From: Brevundimonas sp. UBA2388 | GTDB taxonomy: Bacteria > Pseudomonadota > Alphaproteobacteria > Caulobacterales > Caulobacteraceae | Length of the DNA: 64,000 bases | Assembly: GCA_002343425.1 (NCBI GenBank) | Contig: DDSO01000045.1 | Span: forward strand, 17,157 to 81,156 | Direction: 5' to 3' | Part shown: positions 37,693 through 45,910 of the stretch, one piece after another | Position numbering within the stretch: the stretch's first letter is position 1 | Layout of the letters: every line of letters begins with the position of its first letter | The notes under the pieces: model-generated | What the model was told of the DNA's origin: nothing | The model's input: the letters and a program-made list of their open reading frames with translations, nothing else | Databases searched by the model: none | Program-made: the position numbers and the translations under genes

Positions 37693-38511
37693 ATGAGTCG
37701 AGCCAGGCCCGCGCCCGAACCCGAGTCCGTCGAGCACAAGAACGGCGGCCTGCGCCTGCGGGCCCGTTTGCGGGCGCTCTATCACGGGTCCTCGCCGGTG
37801 GCGGTCCGGTTCCGGCTGGCGGTGCTGATCGTCGACCTGGCCATTGTCGCCTTCTTCATCGCCGCGCCCCTGCTGCGCGGCGAAGGGCTGATCTTCTACA
37901 TCATCGACTATGTCATAGCGGCGATTCTGGCGGCCGATCTGGCGGCGCGGGCCTCAGCCTATTCCAATATCCGTGACTGGTTGAGGAAGCCGATCGTCTG
38001 GATGGACCTGTTCATCCTCGCGACCCTGCTGTTCCCCTTCTTCTTCAACCTGGGCTTCCTGCGGGTGTTGCGATTGTGGACCCTGATCCATTCGGACTTC
38101 TTCTGGCGCACGGTCGGGCGTCGCTATGACGACACCCGGGTCGAGGACGTGATCAAGGCGCTGGTGTCGCTGGTCACCTTCGTCTTCGTGGCGACCGGCT
38201 TCGTCTACACCAGCTTCATGGGCCGACATGACGGCATCAGCGGCTATCTCGACGCCCTGTATTTCACCGTCACCAGCCTGACCACGACGGGTTATGGCGA
38301 CATCACCCTGCCGGGGGACTGGGGCCGGATCGTCTCCATCCTGATCATGCTGGGCGGGGTGACCCTGTTCGTGCGGCTGGGCCAGACCCTGTTGCGGCCG
38401 AACAAGGTGCGCTTCCCCTGCGATCGCTGCGGCCTTCAGGTGCATGACCCGGACGCAGTGCACTGCAAGGCCTGCGGCCAGATATTGTGCATTCCGGACG
38501 AGGGGGCCTGA
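37693..38511 (+). CDS. Potassium channel family protein with C-terminal zinc ribbon
   Basis: 272-residue membrane protein with six hydrophobic segments arranged like a voltage-gated channel subunit. The fourth segment carries arginines (LGFLRVLRLWTLIHS); the pore helix and selectivity filter are YFTVTSLTTTGYGDITLPGDWGR, with TTGYGD specific for K+. The cytoplasmic tail is unusual: two CxxC knuckles (CDRCGLQVHDPDAVHCKACG) forming a likely zinc ribbon at about residues 243-262. ATG 37693 is preferred. The role may be membrane-potential or K+ control; the zinc ribbon may sense metal or redox or bind a partner. Confidence 0.9.
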   Translation: MSRARPAPEPESVEHKNGGLRLRARLRALYHGSSPVAVRFRLAVLIVDLAIVAFFIAAPLLRGEGLIFYIIDYVIAAILAADLAARASAYSNIRDWLRKPIVWMDLFILATLLFPFFFNLGFLRVLRLWTLIHSDFFWRTVGRRYDDTRVEDVIKALVSLVTFVFVATGFVYTSFMGRHDGISGYLDALYFTVTSLTTTGYGDITLPGDWGRIVSILIMLGGVTLFVRLGQTLLRPNKVRFPCDRCGLQVHDPDAVHCKACGQILCIPDEGA

Positions 38512-38512
38512 G

Positions 38513-38643
<131 letters not shown>

Positions 38644-38740
38644 TCCAAGATGACAAAGCCGTAACCTCGACGCGCCCGGCTTGCCGCAACCCGACCCGCC
38701 GTTAAGGTGCCGCCCGACCCATCGTCGGAGACACCGTTCC

Positions 38741-40924
38741 ATGATCCGTAACGCCGCGCTCGCCGCGCTTCTCGTTTCCACCGCCCTTTGCACGAGCGCC
38801 ATGGCCCAGACCCCGACCCCGCCCAATCCGCCGCTGGCGGAGGGCGCCTTCGCGACCTCGGATGCGACCGACCCCTATGTGTGGCTGGAAGAGATCGAGG
38901 GCGAGCGCGCCATGGCCTGGGTCAATGCCCAGAACGAGCGCTCGCTCGGCGTACTGCGCGGCGACCCGCGGTTCGAAGGTCTGCATCAGCAGGCGCTGGA
39001 GATCGTCCAGTCGCGTGACCGCATTCCCGCCCCGGGCTTCCGTCGTCAGGGCGGTACCGAGGTGATCGACAATTTCTGGCAGGACGCGACCCATGTGCGC
39101 GGCATCTGGCGCACCACCTCGGTCGAGAGCTACGGCACGGCCGAGCCGGTCTGGGAAACCATTCTCGACGTCGACGCCCTGGCCGCGGCCGAGGGCAAGA
39201 ACTGGGTCTACAAGGGCGCGACCTGCCTGCCGCCTGAGGAGACCCGCTGCCTCGTCTCCCTGTCGGACGGCGGCAAGGACGCGGTGACGATCCGCGAGTT
39301 CGACCGCGCCACCCGCACCTTCGTCGAGGGCGGTTTCGTGCTGGAAGAGTCCAAGGGTGGCGCGTCCTGGGTGGACGAGGACACCCTGCTGATCTCGCGC
39401 GATTTCGGGCCCGGAACGCTCACGAGCTCGGGCTATCCGATGATCGTCAAGGTGCTGAAGCGCGGCCAGACCGTCGATCAGGCGCAGACGGTGTTCACGG
39501 GCCAGCCGACCGACGTCTCGGTCTCGGGCTATACGCTGCGGGACGCCGACGGCGTGGTGCAGGCGACCCTGATCAACCGCGGCGTCAGCTTCTATGAGGG
39601 CGAGACGCACCGGCTGAACGCCGACGGCACGACGACGAAGCTGGAGCTGCCGGCCAAGTCCAATATCAATGCGCTCGTCCGTGGACAGATGGTCTTCACC
39701 ACGGATCAGGACTGGACCGCCCCTTCAGGGCAGGCGTTCAAAACCGGCGACGTGATCGCCTATGATCTGGCGGCCTGGCTGGCCGATCCAACCGTGCGGG
39801 CGCAGCTGGTCATCCGCCCCGGCCCGCGCGAGGCCATTGAGGGCATCTCCAATACCCGCAACAAACTGGTCGTGGCGCTTTACGAGAACGTCCGCGGCTC
39901 GGTCTATGTGTATGAACCCAATCCGTCGGGCGAATGGGCGCGCAGCCGGCTGGACCTGCCGCAGAACGTCTCGGTCGGCGTCGGCTCGGCCAGCGAACTG
40001 GACGACCGCATCTTCGTCAGCGTCACCGGCTATCTGAACCCGTCGAGCCTGTTCCTCGCCGATGCGGCGACGGGCGAGGCCGATCTGACCAAATCCCTGC
40101 CGGCCAAATTCAACGCCGAGGGCATGAGGGTCGACCAGTTCGAGGCCCGCTCGGCCGACGGCACGATGATCCCCTATTTCGTCGTTCATCGCGACGAGAT
40201 GCCGATGGACGGTTCGAACCCGACCCTGCTGTACGGCTACGGCGGCTTCCAGTCGTCGCTGCTGCCCGGCTATTCGGCCACGGTCGGCAAGCTGTGGCTG
40301 GAGCGGGGCGGCGTCTATGTCATCGCCAACACCCGCGGCGGCGGCGAGTTCGGCCCCAACTGGCACCAGGCGGCGCTGCAGGCCAACCGCCAGCGGGCGC
40401 ATGAGGACTATCAGGCGGTGGCCCAGGACCTGATCACCCGCGGGATCACCAGCCAGCCGCGGCTGGGGATCATGGGCGGGTCGCAGGGCGGGCTGTTCAT
40501 GGGGGCGATGCTGACCCAGCGCCCGGACCTGATCAACGCCGCCGTCATCCAGGTGCCCCTGTTCGACATGCTGCGCTTCCACCGCCTGCTGGCCGGAGCC
40601 AGCTGGATCGCGGAATACGGAAATCCGGACATCCCGGAGGAGCGGGCCTGGATCCAGCAGTATTCGCCCTATCAGAACCTGCGCGCCGACCAGCCCTATC
40701 CCGAGGTCTTCATCCACACCTCGACCAAGGACGACCGCGTCCACCCCGGCCACGCCCGCAAGGCGGCGGCGCGGCTGGAGGAGCTGGGCTATCCGGTGCT
40801 GTTCTACGAGAACACCGACGGCGGCCACGCGGCGGGGGCCAATCTGCGCGAGACCGCGCGGCGGCTGGCGCTGGAATACACCTATCTGACGCGTCGGCTG
40901 ATGGACGCGCCGGCGGCGGAATAG
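38741..40924 (+). CDS. Exported prolyl oligopeptidase (S9A family)
   Basis: 727-residue serine peptidase cleaving after proline in oligopeptides, secreted to the periplasm. Signal peptide at residues 1-22 (IRNAALAALLVSTALCTSAMAQ). The N-terminal DPYVWLEEIEGERAMAWVNAQN is the S9A hallmark and leads into a seven-bladed propeller. Triad: Ser581 in GGSQGG, Asp664/665 in TKDDRVHPGH (normally the second Asp) and His696 in DGGHAAG. ATG 38741 keeps the signal peptide. It is followed 43 bases later by a paralogue. Confidence 0.94.
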   Translation: MIRNAALAALLVSTALCTSAMAQTPTPPNPPLAEGAFATSDATDPYVWLEEIEGERAMAWVNAQNERSLGVLRGDPRFEGLHQQALEIVQSRDRIPAPGFRRQGGTEVIDNFWQDATHVRGIWRTTSVESYGTAEPVWETILDVDALAAAEGKNWVYKGATCLPPEETRCLVSLSDGGKDAVTIREFDRATRTFVEGGFVLEESKGGASWVDEDTLLISRDFGPGTLTSSGYPMIVKVLKRGQTVDQAQTVFTGQPTDVSVSGYTLRDADGVVQATLINRGVSFYEGETHRLNADGTTTKLELPAKSNINALVRGQMVFTTDQDWTAPSGQAFKTGDVIAYDLAAWLADPTVRAQLVIRPGPREAIEGISNTRNKLVVALYENVRGSVYVYEPNPSGEWARSRLDLPQNVSVGVGSASELDDRIFVSVTGYLNPSSLFLADAATGEADLTKSLPAKFNAEGMRVDQFEARSADGTMIPYFVVHRDEMPMDGSNPTLLYGYGGFQSSLLPGYSATVGKLWLERGGVYVIANTRGGGEFGPNWHQAALQANRQRAHEDYQAVAQDLITRGITSQPRLGIMGGSQGGLFMGAMLTQRPDLINAAVIQVPLFDMLRFHRLLAGASWIAEYGNPDIPEERAWIQQYSPYQNLRADQPYPEVFIHTSTKDDRVHPGHARKAAARLEELGYPVLFYENTDGGHAAGANLRETARRLALEYTYLTRRLMDAPAAE

Positions 40925-40967
40925 GGCATCCTCCGGCGGCGGATGTTTTGATGTGCGGAGTTTGACC

Positions 40968-43166
40968 ATGAACCGATTGATCCTGTCCGCCGCCCTTCCG
41001 GCGCTGTTGCTCGCGGCCTGTGCGGGCGGCCCGGCGCCGATACCGGTCCGGGCCCTGTCGGTGGACGAGGTTCCGCGCGTCATGCAGGCGCCGCCGCCCC
41101 ACTTCCCCGCCGACCTGACGCCCGCCGGAGTCCGCGCCGCCGACGACCATCTGGCGCTTGAGGAGGTCAACGGGGCCGAGGCCATGGCCTTTGTGGCGGA
41201 GTCCAACCGGCGGGCGTTGGCCTCGCTGGAGGGCGACCGGCGGTATGAGACGTTCCGGCAGCAGGCCGAGGCGATCCTGACCGCCACCGACCGCATCCCC
41301 GGCCCCAGCTTCCTCGGCGACGGCATCGGAAACTTCTGGCAGGACGCGGCCAATCCCAAGGGCATCTGGCGGCGCACGACGCTGGACAGCTACCGTTCGG
41401 CGAATACCCAGTGGGAGACCCTGCTCGACATCGACGCCCTGGCCCGCGCCGAGGGCCGGGACTGGGTGTTCAAGGGCGCCAACTGTCTAGTCCCCGCCGA
41501 GACCCGCTGCCTGATCAGCCTGTCCGACGGCGGCAAGGATGCGGTGGTGGTGCGGGAGTTCGACACCACGACGCGATCGTTCGTGGACGGAGGGTTCAGC
41601 TTGCCTGAGGGCAAACACCGGATCAGCTGGCTGGACGCCGACACGCTTCTGGTCGCCACCGATTTCGGTCCGGGCACCCTTACCGAGAGCGGCTATCCCT
41701 TCATCGTCAAGTCGCTGACGCGCGGGCAGACGCTGGCGCAGGCCACCGAAGTCTATCGCGGCGACATCGGCGACGGGGGGTATGGAGTCAGCCCGAGCGT
41801 CTACCGAAGCGCTGCCGGCGCGGTCGAGGCGGTGATCTTCCGGCGCCCGCTGGACACCTTCCGTGCCGAAACATGGCGCTGGGTCGATGGCCGGGTGGTC
41901 AAACTGGACCTGCCTGAGCGGGTCGGGATCAACGGGACCATGGGCGAGCGGCTGGTGTTCTCGCTCGACGAGGACTGGCACGTCCGCGGGGGCACCCTGC
42001 CGGCGGGGGCCATGGTCGTCGCCGGCCTCGACGGGCTTTCAGAGGCCGGGACGGGCACCGCCGCCGTGGTTTTCGCCCCGGGCGAGCGGCAGTCGATCGA
42101 CAGCGTGCGGGTCATGTCCGACAGCATCCTGGCCGTTGTCTCGGACAATGTCGTTGGGACGCTGAAGCGTTTCGATCCGGCCTCCGGCGGATGGCGTGCG
42201 ACAGACATCGCCGTGCCTGCCAATAGCGCCGTGGGTCTGGGCGACAGTTCGAAGTCGCGGGGCGAGGTCTTCCTCTCGACCCAGGGCTTCCTGACGCCTC
42301 CAACCCTCAGCGTGGCGGACGTCGGTGCGGCGACCATCACTGAACTGCGATCCGCGCCGGCCAAATTCGACGCCTCCACCCATGTCACCGAACAGTTCGA
42401 GGCGCGGTCCTCGGACGGGACCATGATCCCCTATTTCGTCACCCGTCCGCGCGACATGGCGATGGACGGCTCAGCCCCGACCATCCTGTTCGGCTACGGC
42501 GGCTTCCAGGTCAGTTTCCCGCCCGCCTACAAGCCCGAGATGGGCAAGCTGTGGCTCGAGAACGGCGGCGTCTTCGTCCAGGCCAACATCCGCGGCGGCG
42601 GCGAGTTCGGGCCGCAATGGCACCAGTCGGTGCTCAACGAAAACCGCCAACTGGCCTTCGACGATTTCGCGGCGGTGGCGGCTGACCTGCACCGGCGCGG
42701 GATCAGTTCGCCGCGCCGCACCGGCATCTATGGTCGTTCGAACGGGGGCGTGCTGACCTCGGTGACGATGACCCAGCATCCGGAGCTGATCAATGCGGCG
42801 GTGATCGAGAGCCCGCTGATCGACATGCTGCGCTATCACGAACTGCCCGCCGGGGCCTCGTGGATCGGCGAGTACGGCGACCCGCGCATACCGGAAGAGG
42901 CCGCCTGGATCGCGCGATATTCGGCCTATCAGCAACTTCGTCCGGACGCGGAATATCCTCGTGTCTATATCACGACCAATACCCGCGACGACCGGGTCCA
43001 CCCCGGACACTCGCGGAAATTCGCGGCGCGGCTGGGCGAGATGGGCCACGACCACCTCTATTTCGAGGATACGGCGGGCGGTCACTCCAACGACGCCGAC
43101 CCGGTCGCCAACGCGCGGCGCTGGGCGAGGCATTATGTGTATCTTGCGCAGCAGCTGATGGATTGA
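40968..43166 (+). CDS. Prolyl oligopeptidase (S9A family), lipoprotein
   Basis: 732-residue paralogue of the preceding gene. It begins with a lipoprotein signal (LPALLLAACAGG, textbook LAAC lipobox), so it should be anchored to a membrane by an acylated Cys, unlike its freely exported sister. Triad: Ser591 in GRSNGG, Asp674/675 in TRDDRVHPGHS, His706 in GGHSND. The N-terminal segment is DDHLALEEVNGAEAMAFVAESN. ATG 40968 has GCGGAG seven bases upstream. The pair likely forms one transcription unit arising by duplication. Confidence 0.94.
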   Translation: MNRLILSAALPALLLAACAGGPAPIPVRALSVDEVPRVMQAPPPHFPADLTPAGVRAADDHLALEEVNGAEAMAFVAESNRRALASLEGDRRYETFRQQAEAILTATDRIPGPSFLGDGIGNFWQDAANPKGIWRRTTLDSYRSANTQWETLLDIDALARAEGRDWVFKGANCLVPAETRCLISLSDGGKDAVVVREFDTTTRSFVDGGFSLPEGKHRISWLDADTLLVATDFGPGTLTESGYPFIVKSLTRGQTLAQATEVYRGDIGDGGYGVSPSVYRSAAGAVEAVIFRRPLDTFRAETWRWVDGRVVKLDLPERVGINGTMGERLVFSLDEDWHVRGGTLPAGAMVVAGLDGLSEAGTGTAAVVFAPGERQSIDSVRVMSDSILAVVSDNVVGTLKRFDPASGGWRATDIAVPANSAVGLGDSSKSRGEVFLSTQGFLTPPTLSVADVGAATITELRSAPAKFDASTHVTEQFEARSSDGTMIPYFVTRPRDMAMDGSAPTILFGYGGFQVSFPPAYKPEMGKLWLENGGVFVQANIRGGGEFGPQWHQSVLNENRQLAFDDFAAVAADLHRRGISSPRRTGIYGRSNGGVLTSVTMTQHPELINAAVIESPLIDMLRYHELPAGASWIGEYGDPRIPEEAAWIARYSAYQQLRPDAEYPRVYITTNTRDDRVHPGHSRKFAARLGEMGHDHLYFEDTAGGHSNDADPVANARRWARHYVYLAQQLMD

Positions 43167-43183
43167 ACGCCGCTCTCCGTTGC

Positions 43184-43351
43184 TATCGTCATTCCGGGCG
43201 GAGCGCAGCGTAGACCCGGAACCCAGCGGCGCGCGCGAGCGCGAAACTGTCGGGAGCACAGGCAGCGAGCAGCGACTCGCCGCCGCCGCCGCGGTTGTTT
43301 CGCCGCCGTCGCGGCGCCGCTGGGTCCCGGCCTTCGCCGGGATGACGAAAG
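43184..43351. repeat. GTCATTCCGG palindromic element, copy 2 (168 bp)
   Basis: Begins with the same CTATCGTCATTCCGG and ends in an imperfect complement (CCGGGATGACGAAAG, 43337-43351). It shares internal blocks with copy 1 (ACCCAGCGGCGCGCG, GTTTCGCCGCCGTCGCGGCG, GCCGCTGGGT). It lies between convergent genes: 17 bases after the oligopeptidase stop and 6 bases before the MarR-gene stop. Confidence 0.9.
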
Positions 43352-43357
43352 CGGGGC

Positions 43358-43981
43358 TCAGGCCGGCTCGACGACCTTCGCCTTCTTCGGCTTGGCGGGT
43401 TTTTCGGCCTTGGGCGCCTTGACCGGCTTTTCGGCCTTCGCCGGTTTGGCCGCCTTCTTCGCCAGCTTCTTCGCCTCGCGCGCAGCCTTTTTGGCGGCGC
43501 GGGCCTCGGCCTTGGCCTTGTCGGGCGCCGCGTCGGCCTCGCCGGCCAGTTCGGACAGCAGGCCCAGGAAGCCGTCACGCTTGCCCTTGGGCAGCAGGGC
43601 CATGATGCGTTTGTCGGCGGCCTCGACCTTCGGGCGGGCCGCGTCCAGTGCGGCCTGACCCGCGGCGGACAGGCTGACGGCCTTGGCGCGGGCGTCGATG
43701 CTCGACTTCTCGCGGTCCAGCAGGCCCTTGGTCGTCATGCGCGAGACCAGGTCGGCCAGGGTCGAGCGGTCGATACCGGTGGCCCGGACGAGATCGGTCT
43801 GGGTCAGGCCGGATCTCTGCGACACGGCCTCAAGCACGGCGAACTGGCGCTGGGTCAGGCCGTCGGGGCCGGTTTCCTCGGAATAGATGTCGAGCGCCAG
43901 CTGCAGCACACGGTGCATCAGGTGGCTGGGCGAGGCGGCAAGGCCGCCGCTGCGCTTCAACTTGTTCCCGGACTTGACCAT
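43358..43981 (-). CDS. MarR family regulator with histone H1-like Lys/Ala/Pro tail
   Basis: 207-residue regulator. The MarR winged helix spans about residues 20-130 (LTQRQFAVLEAVSQRSGLTQTDLVRATGIDRSTLADLVSRMTTKGLLDR, the ARAKAVSLSAAGQ wing). From about residue 150 the protein is almost only Lys, Ala, Pro and Glu (KAKAEARAAKKAAREAKK, then AEKP/APKAEKP repeats), like eukaryotic H1 or bacterial histone-like tails. The tail should bind DNA non-specifically. ATG 43981 follows AAGGGA. Target genes are unknown; convergent with the oligopeptidase pair across a repeat. Confidence 0.88.
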   Translation of the reverse strand: MVKSGNKLKRSGGLAASPSHLMHRVLQLALDIYSEETGPDGLTQRQFAVLEAVSQRSGLTQTDLVRATGIDRSTLADLVSRMTTKGLLDREKSSIDARAKAVSLSAAGQAALDAARPKVEAADKRIMALLPKGKRDGFLGLLSELAGEADAAPDKAKAEARAAKKAAREAKKLAKKAAKPAKAEKPVKAPKAEKPAKPKKAKVVEPA

Positions 43982-44070
43982 GAACCGTATCCCTTCGGCC
44001 TCGATGGGCCATGCGTAGCAGCGGTGCTTTACGGTTTGACGACGGACGCTCCGTCGGCGGTCCAGATATT

Positions 44071-44763
44071 TCAGGGCGCGGTGTCAGGCTTCGCCGGCGC
44101 CATCGCATCAACCGGCGCATCGGTCGAGGTCAGGTTGCGCATGATCAGCGGGATCTGCGACAGGCCGAAGGCTGAGGATGCAATCCACAGCACGCCCCGG
44201 AAGCTGACCCAGACATCGGCGGGATCAACGTCCCCGCGGCCTATCTGCCCGGCCACCCAGCCGACCAGGGCCTCGCTGCGGATCAGTTCGTTGGTGATGG
44301 CAACGGCCAGAAAATAGATGCCATAGCGCAGGGTCAGCGTCCGCCACGCCCGGTCGTTGATCGGGATCACCGTGCCCAGCAGGGCTTTCAGCGGCTGTTT
44401 GTTGAGCATCACGCCGCCGATCAGGGCGACTGCGAGCGACAGGTTCAGCGCCGTCACCTTGACCTTCACCCACAGGCCGTCGCCGGTCAGAACGGTCAGA
44501 AGACCGAAGACAAGGGCGAAGCCGCCGACCAGCAGCGGCATCAGGGCCAGACGCTTCTCGACGATCAGGCCGACCGCCACACCCACGGCGGACCCTGCGA
44601 CCAGGAACCAGGTCGCCTGGACCAGGGCCTCATCGCCGGTCATGCCGCGCAGGCGCATCACCAGAAAGGCGAGACCGAAGGCCAGCAGGCCGCCGAAATC
44701 GACGAGCTGACGCAGGCGGGAGTCGGTCTTCGGGGCCGGTTCGGCGGCGGCGGCGTCACTCAT
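44071..44763 (-). CDS. yciB: YciB/IspZ family inner-membrane septation protein
   Basis: 230-residue membrane protein with five to six helices and the family motif VMLNKQPLKALLGTVIPINDRAWRTLTLRYGIYFLAVAITNELI. YciB (also called IspZ) affects cell-envelope integrity and division. A polar N-terminal leader (residues 1-18) and an Ala/Pro tail are extra to the E. coli form (179 aa). Three bases separate its ATG from the ftsY stop, so the two form an operon; ftsY-ispZ adjacency is common in alphaproteobacteria. Confidence 0.9.
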   Translation of the reverse strand: MSDAAAAEPAPKTDSRLRQLVDFGGLLAFGLAFLVMRLRGMTGDEALVQATWFLVAGSAVGVAVGLIVEKRLALMPLLVGGFALVFGLLTVLTGDGLWVKVKVTALNLSLAVALIGGVMLNKQPLKALLGTVIPINDRAWRTLTLRYGIYFLAVAITNELIRSEALVGWVAGQIGRGDVDPADVWVSFRGVLWIASSAFGLSQIPLIMRNLTSTDAPVDAMAPAKPDTAP

Positions 44764-44766
44764 GCG

Positions 44767-45702
44767 TCAATCCTCAAGCCCGACCAGCAACCTTGAAAAG
44801 GCTCGCGCGTCGAAGGGTTGCAGGTCCTCGATGCCTTCGCCCACGCCGATCAGCTTGATCGGGGCGTCCGAGGCCTGGGCCACGGGCACCAGCACCCCGC
44901 CGCGCGCCGTGCCGTCCAGCTTGGTCATGACCAGTCCGGAGACATAGGCGGTGCGACCGAAGATCTGTTCCTGCGCCAGGGCGTTGCGGCCGACGGTGGC
45001 GTCCAGCACCAGCAGGGTCTCGTGCGGGGCCTCGGGATCGATCTTTTTCAGCACACGCACGATCTTGAGCAGTTCGTCCATCAGGGCGGACTTGTTCTGC
45101 AGCCGCCCGGCGGTGTCGATCAGGACGACGTCGTAGCCCTCGACCTTCGCCTTCGTATAGGCGTCAAAGGCCAAGCCGGCGGGGTCGGCGCCGTCGCGGC
45201 GGCTCTCGAATGAGGCCCCGGCGCGCTCGGCCCAGACCTTCAGCTGTTCGCGGGCGGCGGCGCGGAAGGTGTCGCAGGCGACGATCATCACCCTGGCGCC
45301 CTGTCCGGTCAGGTCGGCGGCGATCTTGCCCAGGGTCGTGGTCTTGCCCGAGCCGTTGACCCCGACGAACAGGGTGACGAAGGGGCGGGCGCCGTTCAGC
45401 GGCTCGTAGCGGGCCTCGTGACTGATCAGTTCGGCGGTCACGGCCTCGGCCAGCGCCTCCTTGACCTCGCGCTCATTGGCGCCGGCGCCGAAGCGCAGCT
45501 CGCGGAAGCGGGCCACGATCCGGTCGGTGGCGGCGGGCCCCAGGTCGCTCTCCAGCAGATGCTCTTCCAGCCCCTCGAGCGCGGCCTCGGACAGCGGTTC
45601 CTTGATGAAGGTCGCGACGACCTGTTCGGTCATCTGTTTCGAGGAGCGGGAGAGGCCCTCGGTCAGGCGCGAGAGCCAGCCCTTTTTCGGCGCGTCGTTC
45701 AT
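44767..45702 (-). CDS. ftsY: Signal recognition particle receptor FtsY
   Basis: 311-residue SRP-receptor GTPase that docks ribosome-nascent chains at the membrane. The N domain spans about 20-95 and the G domain has GVNGSGKTTTLGKIAADL (P-loop), DTFRAAAREQL, DTAGRLQNKSALMDEL and TKLDGTARGGVLVP. The long acidic A domain of E. coli FtsY is absent; only a short amphipathic start remains (MNDAPKKGWLSRLTEGL), as usual in alphaproteobacteria. It is followed by yciB on the same strand. Confidence 0.97.
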   Translation of the reverse strand: MNDAPKKGWLSRLTEGLSRSSKQMTEQVVATFIKEPLSEAALEGLEEHLLESDLGPAATDRIVARFRELRFGAGANEREVKEALAEAVTAELISHEARYEPLNGARPFVTLFVGVNGSGKTTTLGKIAADLTGQGARVMIVACDTFRAAAREQLKVWAERAGASFESRRDGADPAGLAFDAYTKAKVEGYDVVLIDTAGRLQNKSALMDELLKIVRVLKKIDPEAPHETLLVLDATVGRNALAQEQIFGRTAYVSGLVMTKLDGTARGGVLVPVAQASDAPIKLIGVGEGIEDLQPFDARAFSRLLVGLED

Positions 45703-45770
45703 GCAGCGGGCTTAGCGGGTTCGTTCGGCAAAATCACGCGGTCCGTAAGAGTCTTGCATCTATTCAACCC

Positions 45771-45901
45771 GCTCATCCCCGCGAAAGCGGGGACCCAGTG
45801 CTTTGGCCGGGCGGTTTTGCCCTGTATGAGCATAAACGGCGGTCCAATCCGCCGGCGTCAAGCTGGACAGTACTGGGTCCCCGCTTTCGCGGGGATGAGC
45901 G
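45771..45901. repeat. 131-bp element with perfect 30-bp inverted ends
   Basis: Left arm 45771-45800 and right arm 45872-45901 are exact inverted copies; each arm is itself a hairpin (CCCCGC-GAAA-GCGGGG). The middle contains another imperfect pair (CCGCCGGC / GGCGGTCC..). It has no coding capacity, so it resembles a small non-autonomous element. Its right end is 9 bases from the nadE start and therefore covers the ribosome-binding position. No clear target-site duplication is visible. Confidence 0.92.
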
Positions 45902-45910
45902 GAAATCTTT

